Below, in pieces: positions 34,918-43,207 of a stretch of DNA of 48,513 bases. Source of the stretch: an uncultured Lachnospiraceae bacterium (lineage in GTDB: Bacteria > Bacillota > Clostridia > Lachnospirales > Lachnospiraceae); contig CAMWXB010000027.1 in the NCBI GenBank assembly GCA_947178125.1, positions 1 through 48,513 on the forward strand. Direction: 5' to 3'. The notes beneath the pieces were generated by a model. The model was not told the DNA's origin. It did no database searches and was given only the letters and a program-made list of their open reading frames with translations. The position numbers were made by a program, and so were the translations under genes. Within the stretch, counting starts at the first letter, position 1. Each line of letters begins with the position of its first letter.

Positions 34918-35045
34918 GGATGAATAAATTCTCTGATGAGAAATTTATTCATCCAAGAATTTGTGCCGAAGCGTCACAAATTCAATTGATTACAGAGCAG
35001 AATTTGAGATTCTGCTCGCGTTCCTCAGCGTAATACGCTTCGGAA
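34918..35045. other. Train of four adjacent hairpins after mtnA
   Basis: Immediately after the TAA: hairpin 1 at 34918-34954 (16-bp stem with one bulge, GGATGAATAAATTCTC arm, loop TGAT); hairpin 2, GAATTTGTG (34957-34965) with CACAAATTC (34975-34983); hairpin 3, GAGCAGAAT (34995-35003) with ATTCTGCTC (35009-35017); hairpin 4 at 35021-35045, TTCC..AGCGTA-A-TACGCT..GGAA. The next gene's GGAGG follows. Stem sequences are unrelated to one another. Confidence 0.85.
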
Positions 35046-35056
35046 TGGAGGAAAAT

Positions 35057-35275
35057 ATGAAAGAAGAAGAGATGATCGCGGAAATCATGAATCATCTGGA
35101 TTCGGAGTCGCAGCATGGCGTTTACCGGATGAGCGTCCTGATGGACCAGAATGCGGAAGAAGCCAAGACGGTTTCCAAGCAATGCTGTAATATGTATGGG
35201 CGGCCGGCTTCGGAGACGGTCGGGCTGTTGGATATGTATACGGATATGAATGCCGGGAGGCCGGATAACGAATAG
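35057..35275 (+). CDS. 72-residue acidic orphan protein
   Basis: Starts MKEEEMIAEIMNHLDSES with GGAGG at 35047-35051, 5 bases upstream. Acidic, soluble, Met-rich, with one CC pair (KQCCNMYGRP) and no membrane helix. It lies between two clusters of hairpins, the second beginning in its own stop codon. No family recognised. A good ribosome site and normal codon use favour a real gene. Confidence 0.6.
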   Translation: MKEEEMIAEIMNHLDSESQHGVYRMSVLMDQNAEEAKTVSKQCCNMYGRPASETVGLLDMYTDMNAGRPDNE

Positions 35276-35335
35276 GGTGAAAAAGATTTGCCGGGCAAAT
35301 CTTTTTCACCCGAAAGAATCGCATATGCGATTCTT
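35275..35335. other. Two perfect palindromes after the 72-residue gene
   Basis: GGGTGAAAAAGATTTGCC (35275-35292) is exactly complementary to 35294-35311, one base between; it includes the last base of the stop codon. Two bases on, 35314-35335 is a perfect 22-bp palindrome (AAGAATCGCA arms around TA). The first has T/A runs inside the stem and may terminate transcription in both directions. Confidence 0.85.
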
Positions 35336-35374
35336 CCAAGGTTTTAGATCAAGGAAAGGGTTTGGTTATAAAAG

Positions 35375-38300
35375 ATGACGCAATTTCACTATGAAAAAGT
35401 AAAAGACCCCTTGTTTTTTAAGGAAAATGTGCTTCCGGCGCATTCGGCGCATGAGATTTTCAGAGACAGGGAAGAGGCTTCTGGGGGGAAAAACTCTCTT
35501 AAAATGCCGCTTGACGGTGTCTGGAAATTTTCCTATGCGGTAAATCATGCTGCAGCGCCTGTGGGATTTGAAAAAGAGGAATATGACTGTAAATGCTGGG
35601 AGAGCATCTGTGTGCCGGCGCATATCCAGATGGAAGGATATGATGTGCCGCAGTATGCCAATGTGCAGTATCCGTGGGACGGCAGGGAAGAACTGGAACC
35701 GGGAGAAATTCCGGTACGGTTCAATCCGACGGCAAGCTATGTAAAATATTTTGAAGTGCCGCAGGAAATGAAAGGGAAAACGATCCGCATATCTTTTCAG
35801 GGCGTGGAAAGCGGGATGGCGCTCTGGCTGAACGGAAGTTATGTGGGCTACAGTGAGGACAGCTTCACGCCTTCCGAATTCGACCTGACGCCTTTTTTGA
35901 AAGAAGGGGAAAACAAGCTGGCGGTACAGGTCTATAAATGGACCTCTTCGAGCTGGTGTGAGGACCAGGACTTTTTCCGGTTCTCCGGCATTTACCGAAG
36001 CGTTTATTTATATGCGGTGCCTTCCATACATATCGAGGATATCCGGGTAAAGACATTGTTCGAAGGGCAGGACTTTAACGAGGCGGTATTGGAAGTGCGG
36101 ACGAAGGCAGCAGGAACGGGAAGTATCCGGTACAGGCTGAAAGACGGGGAGCAGGTTTTGTTCGAACGGGAGGATAAAACCACGCCGGGAGAGCAGATGG
36201 AGAACGCATCGGCAGAGAAAGCATCGCAGGGGAGCAGACTGCAGGAAACGGTGGACAGCCTCGAAGCGGGAAGGATTGAATTTCGGGAAACCATACAGGC
36301 ACCGAAGCTTTGGAGCGCGGAGCAGCCGTATCTTTATGAGTTGGAAATCGAGGCAGTCGGCGCATCCGGTGAAATCGAAGAATATACGGTGCAGAAAGTC
36401 GGTTTTCGGAAATTCGAGATGAAGGATGACCGGATGCTCTTAAACGGAAAGCGGATTGTGTTCAAGGGCGTCAACCGCCATGAGTTCAGCTCTGTTTCCG
36501 GCCGCCACGTTTCTTACGAAGAGCTGGAAAAAGATATCGTGACGATGAAACAGAACAATATCAATGCCATTCGGACCTGTCATTACCCGGATGATGTGGC
36601 GATTTATGATCTGTGCGACCGGTATGGGATTTATATGATCGCGGAGTGTAACATGGAGACGCACGGCACATGGGATGCTTATCTGCGGGGCGTTGCGGAG
36701 AAATCATTTGTTCTTCCCGGAGACCATGAGAACTGGGAGGGCATGATGCTTGACCGTGTCAATTCCTGCTATCAGAGGGATAAGAACCATCCGGCCATTT
36801 TGCTGTGGTCCTGCGGCAATGAGTCCTTCGGCGGCCGGACGATCTTCCGGATGTCGGAACTTTTCCGGGAACTGGATGATACGCGGCTCGTGCATTATGA
36901 AGGCGTTTTTCAGGACAGGAGCTATGATGATACGACCGACGTGGAAAGCCGGATGTATTCGAAGGTATGGGATATTGAGGAATATCTGAAAAAGCCCGGT
37001 ATGCGGCCGTTCATCTGCTGTGAATATTCCCATGCGATGGGAAATTCCTGCGGCGCATTACATAAATACACGAATCTGGCTGATAAAGAAAATTCCGGTT
37101 ATCAGGGCGGCTTTATCTGGGATTATATCGACCAGTCCATTTATAAGAAAGACCGTTACGGCAAAGAGTTCCAGGCTTACGGCGGCGATTTCGGGGACAG
37201 ACCGTGTGATTATAATTTCAGCGGCAACGGCATCGCTTACGGTGGGGAGAGAAAACCGTCGCCTAAGATGCAGGAAGTGAAATTCGATTACCAGAATCTG
37301 GCAGTATCTGTTCATGAAAAAGCGTTTGAAGTCTGGAACAAAAACCTTTTCGTGAATGCGGATACGTTCGATGCGAAGGCCATTTTGCTGCGAAACGGCC
37401 TTCCGATTGCCGAAAAAGAACTGGAACTGTGCGTGGAGCCGGAGAGCCGGAAGACCTTCCCGCTTCCTTTTGAGATTCCCGCATACGAGGGCGAATATGC
37501 GGTCACGGTCTCTTTTCATTTGAAAAAGGATGCGCTCTGGGCGAAAGCCGGTCATGAAGTCGCTTTCGGGCAGGCGGTCGTGGCGGATGTGAAGCCTGCG
37601 GCGGAACGGGAGAATATGGCAGCAGGAGAGGCCGGGATTGTATCTGAAAGCAGGAACGCAGAGAAGAAGCCCTACACCCTGATTCGCGGTAAACGGAATT
37701 TTGGGGTTCGGGGAACGGACTTCGAGGCACTTTTTTCCATCGAGAACGGTTTTGTGTCTTACCGATATGGCGGAAAAGAACTTCTGGTGCGGAGTCCCAG
37801 ACCGAATTTCTGGCGTGCGCCGATCGATAACGACGAAGGAAACAACATGCCGGGCAGATACGGCCAGTGGAAACTCGCAAGCCTTTACCTGACGACGAAA
37901 GATGCAGGCATGGTGAAGGAAACGGCGTACGGCACATGGTATGACAATCCGGTTGTCAGGGAAGAGACGGACTGCGCGGTCATTACTTATTACTATCGTC
38001 TCCAGACGACACCGGAAGCGGAATGTCAGGTGACTTACCGGGTCTACGGCGACGGGCGGGTTCAGACAACGCTTTCTTATGACCCGGTGAAAGAACTGGG
38101 CGATATGCCGGAATTTGGAATGCTGTTTCAGTGTAGTGCGGATTATGACCATGTGGAGTGGTATGGAAACGGGCCGGAAGAAACGTATGAGGACCGTAAG
38201 GAGGGCGCGAAGCTTGGCATTTACCGGGATCTGGTAAAAGACAATCTGGCGCAGTATCTGGTACCGCAGGAATGCGGCAATAAAACAGGGGTCCGTTATG

Positions 38301-38566
38301 CGAAGATTACGGACCGAAAAGGAAGAGGGCTGTTGTTTACCGGCGACAAGATGAACTTTTCCGCACTGCCCTATACGCCCCATGAGCTGGAAAACGCAAG
38401 GCATTCTTTTGAACTGCCAGAAGTTCATTATACTTATGTACGGGTATCAATGCAGCAGATGGGCGTCGGCGGTGATGACAGCTGGGGCGCTCCGGTGCAT
38501 CCGGAATACCTGATTGATGTCAGCAAAAAGCTTGAATTTACATTTACATTTTGCGGAATCGTATGA
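35375..38566 (+). CDS. lacZ: Beta-galactosidase, GH2 (LacZ type)
   Basis: 1063 residues, normal for large LacZ enzymes. Domain order: sugar-binding jelly roll (about 40-210), immunoglobulin-like sandwich, TIM barrel (about 340-640), and C-terminal beta domains with DNAP-like and FWRAPIDNDEG motifs. The acid/base Glu483 lies in LLWSCGNESFGG and the nucleophile Glu550 in ICCEYSHAMGNS. No signal peptide, so it acts in the cytoplasm on imported lactose or galactosides. No sugar transporter or dedicated regulator is adjacent, although an AraC gene lies two genes downstream. Confidence 0.95.
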   Translation: MTQFHYEKVKDPLFFKENVLPAHSAHEIFRDREEASGGKNSLKMPLDGVWKFSYAVNHAAAPVGFEKEEYDCKCWESICVPAHIQMEGYDVPQYANVQYPWDGREELEPGEIPVRFNPTASYVKYFEVPQEMKGKTIRISFQGVESGMALWLNGSYVGYSEDSFTPSEFDLTPFLKEGENKLAVQVYKWTSSSWCEDQDFFRFSGIYRSVYLYAVPSIHIEDIRVKTLFEGQDFNEAVLEVRTKAAGTGSIRYRLKDGEQVLFEREDKTTPGEQMENASAEKASQGSRLQETVDSLEAGRIEFRETIQAPKLWSAEQPYLYELEIEAVGASGEIEEYTVQKVGFRKFEMKDDRMLLNGKRIVFKGVNRHEFSSVSGRHVSYEELEKDIVTMKQNNINAIRTCHYPDDVAIYDLCDRYGIYMIAECNMETHGTWDAYLRGVAEKSFVLPGDHENWEGMMLDRVNSCYQRDKNHPAILLWSCGNESFGGRTIFRMSELFRELDDTRLVHYEGVFQDRSYDDTTDVESRMYSKVWDIEEYLKKPGMRPFICCEYSHAMGNSCGALHKYTNLADKENSGYQGGFIWDYIDQSIYKKDRYGKEFQAYGGDFGDRPCDYNFSGNGIAYGGERKPSPKMQEVKFDYQNLAVSVHEKAFEVWNKNLFVNADTFDAKAILLRNGLPIAEKELELCVEPESRKTFPLPFEIPAYEGEYAVTVSFHLKKDALWAKAGHEVAFGQAVVADVKPAAERENMAAGEAGIVSESRNAEKKPYTLIRGKRNFGVRGTDFEALFSIENGFVSYRYGGKELLVRSPRPNFWRAPIDNDEGNNMPGRYGQWKLASLYLTTKDAGMVKETAYGTWYDNPVVREETDCAVITYYYRLQTTPEAECQVTYRVYGDGRVQTTLSYDPVKELGDMPEFGMLFQCSADYDHVEWYGNGPEETYEDRKEGAKLGIYRDLVKDNLAQYLVPQECGNKTGVRYAKITDRKGRGLLFTGDKMNFSALPYTPHELENARHSFELPEVHYTYVRVSMQQMGVGGDDSWGAPVHPEYLIDVSKKLEFTFTFCGIV

Positions 38567-38591
38567 TTTTGCGTAAGCAGGAGGGAGACAA

Positions 38592-39545
38592 ATGAGTAAA
38601 GTAACACAAAACTATGAACAGCTGGCGATGGCGCTGGGACTTCGGTTCGACCGGGAAAGAAATGTGCTCTATGGATTGCGGGAAGGATTTGAACTGCTGG
38701 TCTTTGCAGCAGATGCAAGAAACCCTTACTGGCTCACCGTTACCCTGAGCGCCCGTTCTCCGATGGGGCCTTTGACCAAGGAAGATTATAAGCTCTTCGT
38801 AAAAAATGAAAAGCCTGTGGTTTCACTGGTTCAGGAAGGTTATCTGATCAAAATGACCTTAAAGAATGTGAAAAAGCAGGAAGCGCTTCGGGATAATCTG
38901 AATAACGGCATTGGCGCGCTGCTGAACTTCCTTCGGAGCAAAGGTTTTGCGCCCTGCTGTCAGCTCTGCGGGCAGCAGATGGAGACAGCAGGATATGGCA
39001 CAAAAGGCGGTTATATGCACCTTTGCCCGGACTGCGCCGGAAGAATGCGTCAGGACGTGACGATAACAACACAGCAGAAAAAACAGAAAAACGAAAATCT
39101 GATCGGCGGTATCGTCGGTGCACTGCTGGGTTCCGTAATCGGTGTCATCTGCATCATCTTTTTCAGCCAGCTCGGAAGAGTGGCGGTCTTATCCGGTATC
39201 GTGATGGCAGTATGTACGATGAAGGGATATGAAATGCTGGGCGGTAAACTGACGAAGAAGGGCATTGTCATCAGCGTTATCATGATGCTTGCCATGACTT
39301 ATATCGGTGACCGGATGGATTGGGCGATTTTAGTCGCACGGGAATGGGATGTGGACCTTTTTACCGGTTTTCAGTATGTGCCGACGCTGTTGGCGGAGGG
39401 AATCATAGAAAGTGCGAACTATTGGGGCAATCTCGCCATGCTGTACATTTTTACGGTCGGCGGCGCCATTCCGACGATTATGTCAATCGTGAAAGACCGT
39501 AAAAGCGAAGGAGAATTTGGGCAGATCGGTTCTCCCAGAATGTAA
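38592..39545 (+). CDS. Unknown membrane protein with a zinc ribbon
   Basis: 317 residues. The soluble N-terminal half (1-125) is followed by a CQLCGQQM...CPDC four-cysteine pair (about residues 118-147), a likely zinc ribbon, and then four to five hydrophobic helices beginning with LIGGIVGALLGSVIGVI. GGAGGGAG lies upstream of the ATG. A Gly-rich first helix pair is typical of small membrane sensors. No family or function recognised; 25 bases after lacZ, possibly co-transcribed. Confidence 0.7.
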   Translation: MSKVTQNYEQLAMALGLRFDRERNVLYGLREGFELLVFAADARNPYWLTVTLSARSPMGPLTKEDYKLFVKNEKPVVSLVQEGYLIKMTLKNVKKQEALRDNLNNGIGALLNFLRSKGFAPCCQLCGQQMETAGYGTKGGYMHLCPDCAGRMRQDVTITTQQKKQKNENLIGGIVGALLGSVIGVICIIFFSQLGRVAVLSGIVMAVCTMKGYEMLGGKLTKKGIVISVIMMLAMTYIGDRMDWAILVAREWDVDLFTGFQYVPTLLAEGIIESANYWGNLAMLYIFTVGGAIPTIMSIVKDRKSEGEFGQIGSPRM

Positions 39546-39559
39546 AGGCAGATACGACG

Positions 39560-40459
39560 ATGCAGACTATGCCATATCGGCCGCTGACGGCGGTTCCTTT
39601 CCGGCAGGATGAAGAATATAGGGAAATAGCGCCCAGGACTCCGGAACTGGCGAAATATATATGCTGTTTCTGGGGGAGTGGGCAGCCTTTTCTGAAAAAA
39701 GGCGCGGTGGCAGGGCTTGTGACGCCCGATACCTGTGCGGATATTATATATTGGATTGATTATACTTCGAATACCGTTCATGGCGGATTCTGTGGTATTA
39801 ATGATGTCAGTTTTTCAGAAACTGACAATCCGATGAACGGACACATCGTTTCTCTGTTTGCAATCCGTTTCTATGCCTGGAGCGCTTATGTTTTTTCGGA
39901 AGATTCGATGCGGGGGACACTGAATGATTATATCGATGTGTGTTCCCGGTTTCAATGGCTGGACAGGTTTTTACGGCCGCAGTTATTTGAAAAACGTTCT
40001 CTGGAAGAATGGGCGGAAATCGCGGAGGCGCAGTTTTTAAAACAATTATCCGGGGCAAGACATTCTGCCGTTATTGATGATGCGGCTGCGCAGATTCTTT
40101 TGCATAAAGGGGCGATAAGCGCTTCGACGCTGGCAGAGGAGTGCTTTATCAGCGACAGGCAGCTGGAACGCCTTTTCCATGAATATATCGGAATCACACC
40201 GAAAAAACTATGCAATCTTGTCCGTTACCAGTTTGTCTGGAATGATGTTCTGCGAAATCCGGCTTTTTCTGTTATGGATGCGGTCTGGCAGTATGGTTAC
40301 ACGGACCAGTCTCATTTGCTGCGGGAATTCAGGCGTTATCATTCGATGGATATCCAGGCAGCCCGGAACTATGCTTATCATGTCGGAAATATACAATATC
40401 CGCAGGGGGAATCATGCTATGATGAAAAGAAAATGCGGAAAGGAAGAGACATAAGATGA
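39560..40459 (+). CDS. AraC-family transcriptional regulator
   Basis: 299 residues. A DUF6597-like N-terminal domain (cupin-type, with LAKYICCFWGSGQP) precedes two C-terminal helix-turn-helix motifs, the first near ISASTLAEECFISDRQLERLF and the second near SVMDAVWQYGYTDQSHLLREFR, quoted in part as VWQYGYTDQSHLLREFR. This layout is common in AraC regulators of stress or antibiotic response. The stop overlaps the next gene by 4 bases. Target genes are not evident. Confidence 0.88.
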   Translation: MQTMPYRPLTAVPFRQDEEYREIAPRTPELAKYICCFWGSGQPFLKKGAVAGLVTPDTCADIIYWIDYTSNTVHGGFCGINDVSFSETDNPMNGHIVSLFAIRFYAWSAYVFSEDSMRGTLNDYIDVCSRFQWLDRFLRPQLFEKRSLEEWAEIAEAQFLKQLSGARHSAVIDDAAAQILLHKGAISASTLAEECFISDRQLERLFHEYIGITPKKLCNLVRYQFVWNDVLRNPAFSVMDAVWQYGYTDQSHLLREFRRYHSMDIQAARNYAYHVGNIQYPQGESCYDEKKMRKGRDIR

Positions 40460-40737
40460 GTTTGAGTGTATGCGGAACGGACTGCAGTACCTGTTACTGT
40501 TTCGGGAAAATGTGTAAAGGCTGTGAGGAATGCAGCGGAAAGGTGTTTCATGTGCCGGAGGGGAAAGCGTGTGCGATTTATGAATGTACCGTGCACAACA
40601 AAGGCATGAAAAATTGTGGGGAGTGCAGCGAGGCGCCCTGTGATATCTGGATGAAAACGAGGGACCCCAAATATTCGGATGAAGAATTTGCCGAGAATGT
40701 CAGAGGGCGGATACAGGCGTTAAAGGAAGCGCTGTGA
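40456..40737 (+). CDS. Cys-rich DUF3795-like protein
   Basis: 93 residues with about 13 cysteines: VCGTDCSTCYCFGKMCKGC, CAIYECTVHNKGMKNCGEC and APCDIWM. The spacing is that of DUF3795 proteins, presumed metal-binding. Coupled to the AraC gene by an ATGA overlap, so its role is probably tied to that regulator's signal. Cytoplasmic; function unknown. Confidence 0.8.
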   Translation: MSLSVCGTDCSTCYCFGKMCKGCEECSGKVFHVPEGKACAIYECTVHNKGMKNCGECSEAPCDIWMKTRDPKYSDEEFAENVRGRIQALKEAL

Positions 40738-40815
40738 GACATATTATTACGATACAACGTACGATTCTCTTTTTCAGACATAACTTAATAAAAAGAGTTG
40801 AAAAGGAGAAAATTT

Positions 40816-41289
40816 ATGGCATATATGGATTATGAGCCTGTTATCGGCACCATTGTGAATGTCGCAAGAGGAAATGACTGTTGCAGTCAAACGATATCGC
40901 TTCGTACGGAAAGCGGGATTGTGAATTTTACGATGGGGCCGGAGACACATGTAATCGACAACAGGCCGCTCAGAGCAGGCCTTCGGGTGGCGGCATTCTA
41001 CGACGCATCCCTTCCCGTGCCGCTTATTTTTCCACCTCAGTATCAGGCGCAGATCATTGCGGTGCTCGTGAGAGACGAGCAAATCATGTTGAATGAATTT
41101 GACCGGAATCTGACGGCAAAAGACGGGGCCTTACAGCTTAATATTGCCAGAAATACGGTGATAGAAACACTGAACGGACAAAGGGTATCCTGTAGTCCGG
41201 GCAATCAGACATTGCTCGTCTATTATACGACAACGACCAGAAGCATTCCGCCTCAGACAACGCCGAGGCGGATTGTTGTATTATGCTAA
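40816..41289 (+). CDS. Conserved-looking small protein of unknown function
   Basis: 157 residues from MAYMDYEPVIGTIVNVARG, with AAAGGAG upstream; a TTG at 40798 is not needed. The first 90 residues read as a beta-rich OB-like fold with TESGIVNFTMGPETHVID and a PLIFPPQYQAQII strand; the second half repeats a similar plan. A VCCS-type CC and a C-terminal CC-free tail. No signal peptide or membrane helix. Similar small proteins are familiar in clostridia but no family name is certain. Confidence 0.7.
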   Translation: MAYMDYEPVIGTIVNVARGNDCCSQTISLRTESGIVNFTMGPETHVIDNRPLRAGLRVAAFYDASLPVPLIFPPQYQAQIIAVLVRDEQIMLNEFDRNLTAKDGALQLNIARNTVIETLNGQRVSCSPGNQTLLVYYTTTTRSIPPQTTPRRIVVLC

Positions 41290-41314
41290 AAAATACAAGC
41301 TTCCGGCAAAGCGC

Positions 41315-41617
41315 TTAATGACAGCCGTGTCCTCTTCTGTGATGTGAATTGGATGATGTTGTGGTGGTTCCACAAGAACCACAGGAACCATCACAATATT
41401 CACCGCTGTGTTCATAACCACAGTAAGTCACACCGTCATGCGCATGATGTCCGGTTTCTGTACAATCTTCAACGGTACAGACCGGACATTCTGTCGTAAC
41501 GGTGGAAACGGCTGCCTTGCTCCTGCCATGATGCCCATGCGCAGAAACCGGCATTACAATAAGGCTTGCTATGAGCAGGCCTGCCGTTGTTGCTGCAAGC
41601 ATTTTTTTGATATACAT
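41315..41617 (-). CDS. Secreted His/Cys-rich small protein
   Basis: 100 residues. A signal peptide (MYIKKMLAATTAGLLIASLI, cut near VSA-HG) is followed by HGHHGRS, CPVCTVEDCTETGHHAHDG and a C-terminal SHHRRGHGCH, with eight cysteines and many histidines. Likely extracellular metal binding. AAAGGAGG lies 8 bases before the ATG. It is divergent from the lipoprotein-like gene across the 229-bp element. Function unknown. Confidence 0.75.
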   Translation of the reverse strand: MYIKKMLAATTAGLLIASLIVMPVSAHGHHGRSKAAVSTVTTECPVCTVEDCTETGHHAHDGVTYCGYEHSGEYCDGSCGSCGTTTTSSNSHHRRGHGCH

Positions 41618-41644
41618 GACATCGGCCTCCTTTCTTATACGATT

Positions 41645-41673
41645 AGTATACTATGAGAGGCTGGGGTATGCAA
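41645..41673 (-). promoter_or_regulatory. Promoter of the secreted His/Cys-rich protein
   Basis: Minus-strand TTGCAT (plus 41668-41673), 17 bases, TATACT (plus 41645-41650), about 28 bases upstream of the ATG. Confidence 0.65.
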
Positions 41674-41696
41674 TAGGAAGAGCGGGTAAAAACAAT

Positions 41697-41925
41697 TATA
41701 ACAGTCCGTCCATCGTCCGGGAAGCCGGCGCAGCGCATAGTTCCTTTGGAGGCACGCTTTCGCTCCGCGCAGATAATTTACGGAGTAAATTTTCTGTTGG
41801 GCAAGCAACGGTACTAGGTTCAAAAGCCGCAATGCGTCTTTTTCTCCAAGTACCGGCGCCCTTCAAGGGCCTCCGCAGGAACTATGCGCTGCGCCGGCTT
41901 CCCGGACGATGGACGGACTGTTATA
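41697..41925. mobile_element. 229-bp element with 49-bp perfect inverted arms (MITE-like)
   Basis: Bases 41697-41745 are exactly complementary to 41877-41925. After a 2x2 internal loop the pairing continues (GGAGGC 41748-41753 with GCCTCC 41869-41874). Inside are ATTTAC-GGA-GTAAAT (776-790 of 41 kb), CGGTACT (41809-41815) with AGTACCG (41849-41855), and GCCCTT-C-AAGGGC (41858-41870). Both ends read TATA, which could be a palindromic target duplication. No protein is encoded. It may instead be a structured RNA gene; transposition is an inference. Confidence 0.7.
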
Positions 41926-42013
41926 TGTGGTGAAAAGCAAATGACATGAAAAGGTGGTTGTGGTAAGATGGTCGTAGCAGCAAAAGTGTGTGGAGCGGCG
42001 TAGGGGGGATGTC

Positions 42014-43111
42014 ATGCGGCAGGTATGGAAAAGATGTTGTGAGGCGGCGGTTCTTCTGGGGTGTCTGGCTCTTCTTGCCGGGTATGGGAAGGGCGGCGCG
42101 AAAGTGGCGCCTCTGATTGGTGCGGATATAAGGGTGGCCGGTTTTTCAGGCGGAAGGAATGATAGGCCTTGGAATAGAAATAGACAATATGGTATTTATA
42201 TAATGACTGTTAAGGTCAATAAAGAAGAGAAGGCCGCTGTAGCAGAGGTGAAAGCGGTTGTCGAGCAGAGGCAGTGTGAGGAGCAGATACGGAAAGAAGT
42301 GATGCAGGAGAACGAGAAAAGATTTTATGAGGCGTCTGACCGGATGGAGTTGAATGAAACGGAAGCAGCGGCATATTATCAGACCCTTTGCCAGGATGAT
42401 GTTTTCCAGAACGGAGACATGAGACTTACCGGGCTTGCTATTTACGATATTGACCAAAATGGTCAGGAAGACATGGCAGCGATGGTAGAAGATACGACCA
42501 GAAACGATTTGTCTGCGATATATGGTACAGGCCGTATTTATTTTTATATGAATGGAGAAGAACCCTATTGTTTTACGGACGAAGATTTCCCGTTTCATTA
42601 TGGTTTAGACCTGTTCAGTGCGGATATCGATAACGACGGAAATATGGAACTCGTGTTCGAAGCGCGCGGTACGGGAAACGGCGGTTCAGGTGACTGGTAT
42701 TGCAGAATCCTCAAATATAAAGACCATACGATGACGAAAATGGAACTGCCGACCGAATATGAAGGAGAAACTGAACTTGATGTACAGGTCACGCAGGAAA
42801 TGCAGAAGGATACTTATAGCGCCTACTGCCCTTATTTCGATGAAACGATTGTTTTTCATGCACAGAATGTTTTTGAACCGTATGAGCAGGATGTTTTTGA
42901 AACACATGGCGGACGCGGCGGCGCTAACTGCCGGGGATTTTATGATCTGAAGTGTGTAGAGTACGAAAACGGTTCGGCGCTGGAAGCGTCGGAATATCTT
43001 TATGGTGAGGGCGGAAACGCGCATGGCGTCGGTATAGCGAAGTTCATCATTGTGTGGGATGAGGACGGGAACAGCCGGGCCGATAAATGGTGGGTGGAAC
43101 CATGGGAATGA
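42014..43111 (+). CDS. Lipoprotein-like exported protein lacking the lipobox cysteine
   Basis: 365 residues from MRQVWKRCCEAAVLLGCLALLAG (in part: LLGCLALLAGYGKGG). The leader ends LLAG-Tyr where a lipobox would have Cys; TAT for TGT is a one-base change. The mature part has two DxDxNG/DxDNDGN calcium-type loops (YDIDQNGQEDM and ADIDNDGNMELVF), as in VCBS/FG-GAP-like domains. AGGGGGG precedes the ATG. Probably secreted or poorly anchored now; function unknown. Confidence 0.65.
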   Translation: MRQVWKRCCEAAVLLGCLALLAGYGKGGAKVAPLIGADIRVAGFSGGRNDRPWNRNRQYGIYIMTVKVNKEEKAAVAEVKAVVEQRQCEEQIRKEVMQENEKRFYEASDRMELNETEAAAYYQTLCQDDVFQNGDMRLTGLAIYDIDQNGQEDMAAMVEDTTRNDLSAIYGTGRIYFYMNGEEPYCFTDEDFPFHYGLDLFSADIDNDGNMELVFEARGTGNGGSGDWYCRILKYKDHTMTKMELPTEYEGETELDVQVTQEMQKDTYSAYCPYFDETIVFHAQNVFEPYEQDVFETHGGRGGANCRGFYDLKCVEYENGSALEASEYLYGEGGNAHGVGIAKFIIVWDEDGNSRADKWWVEPWE

Positions 43112-43118
43112 ATTGTCT

Positions 43119-43147
43119 TTGCATTAAAGTATGTTCGTGTATAAGAT
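43119..43147 (+). promoter_or_regulatory. Putative promoter of the SEDS-like gene
   Basis: TTGCAT (43119-43124), 17 bases, TAAGAT (43142-43147), about 60 bases before the start. Confidence 0.5.
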
Positions 43148-43207
43148 GTCTTATGTGATTTTTTTCTTAAAGATTATTAAATTACAATCGGGAAATATGG
43201 GGGAACT

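Noticed and set aside
41571..41933. Open frames across the 229-bp element on both strands
   Set aside because: Both carry the same residues only because the arms are inverted copies; no ribosome sites.
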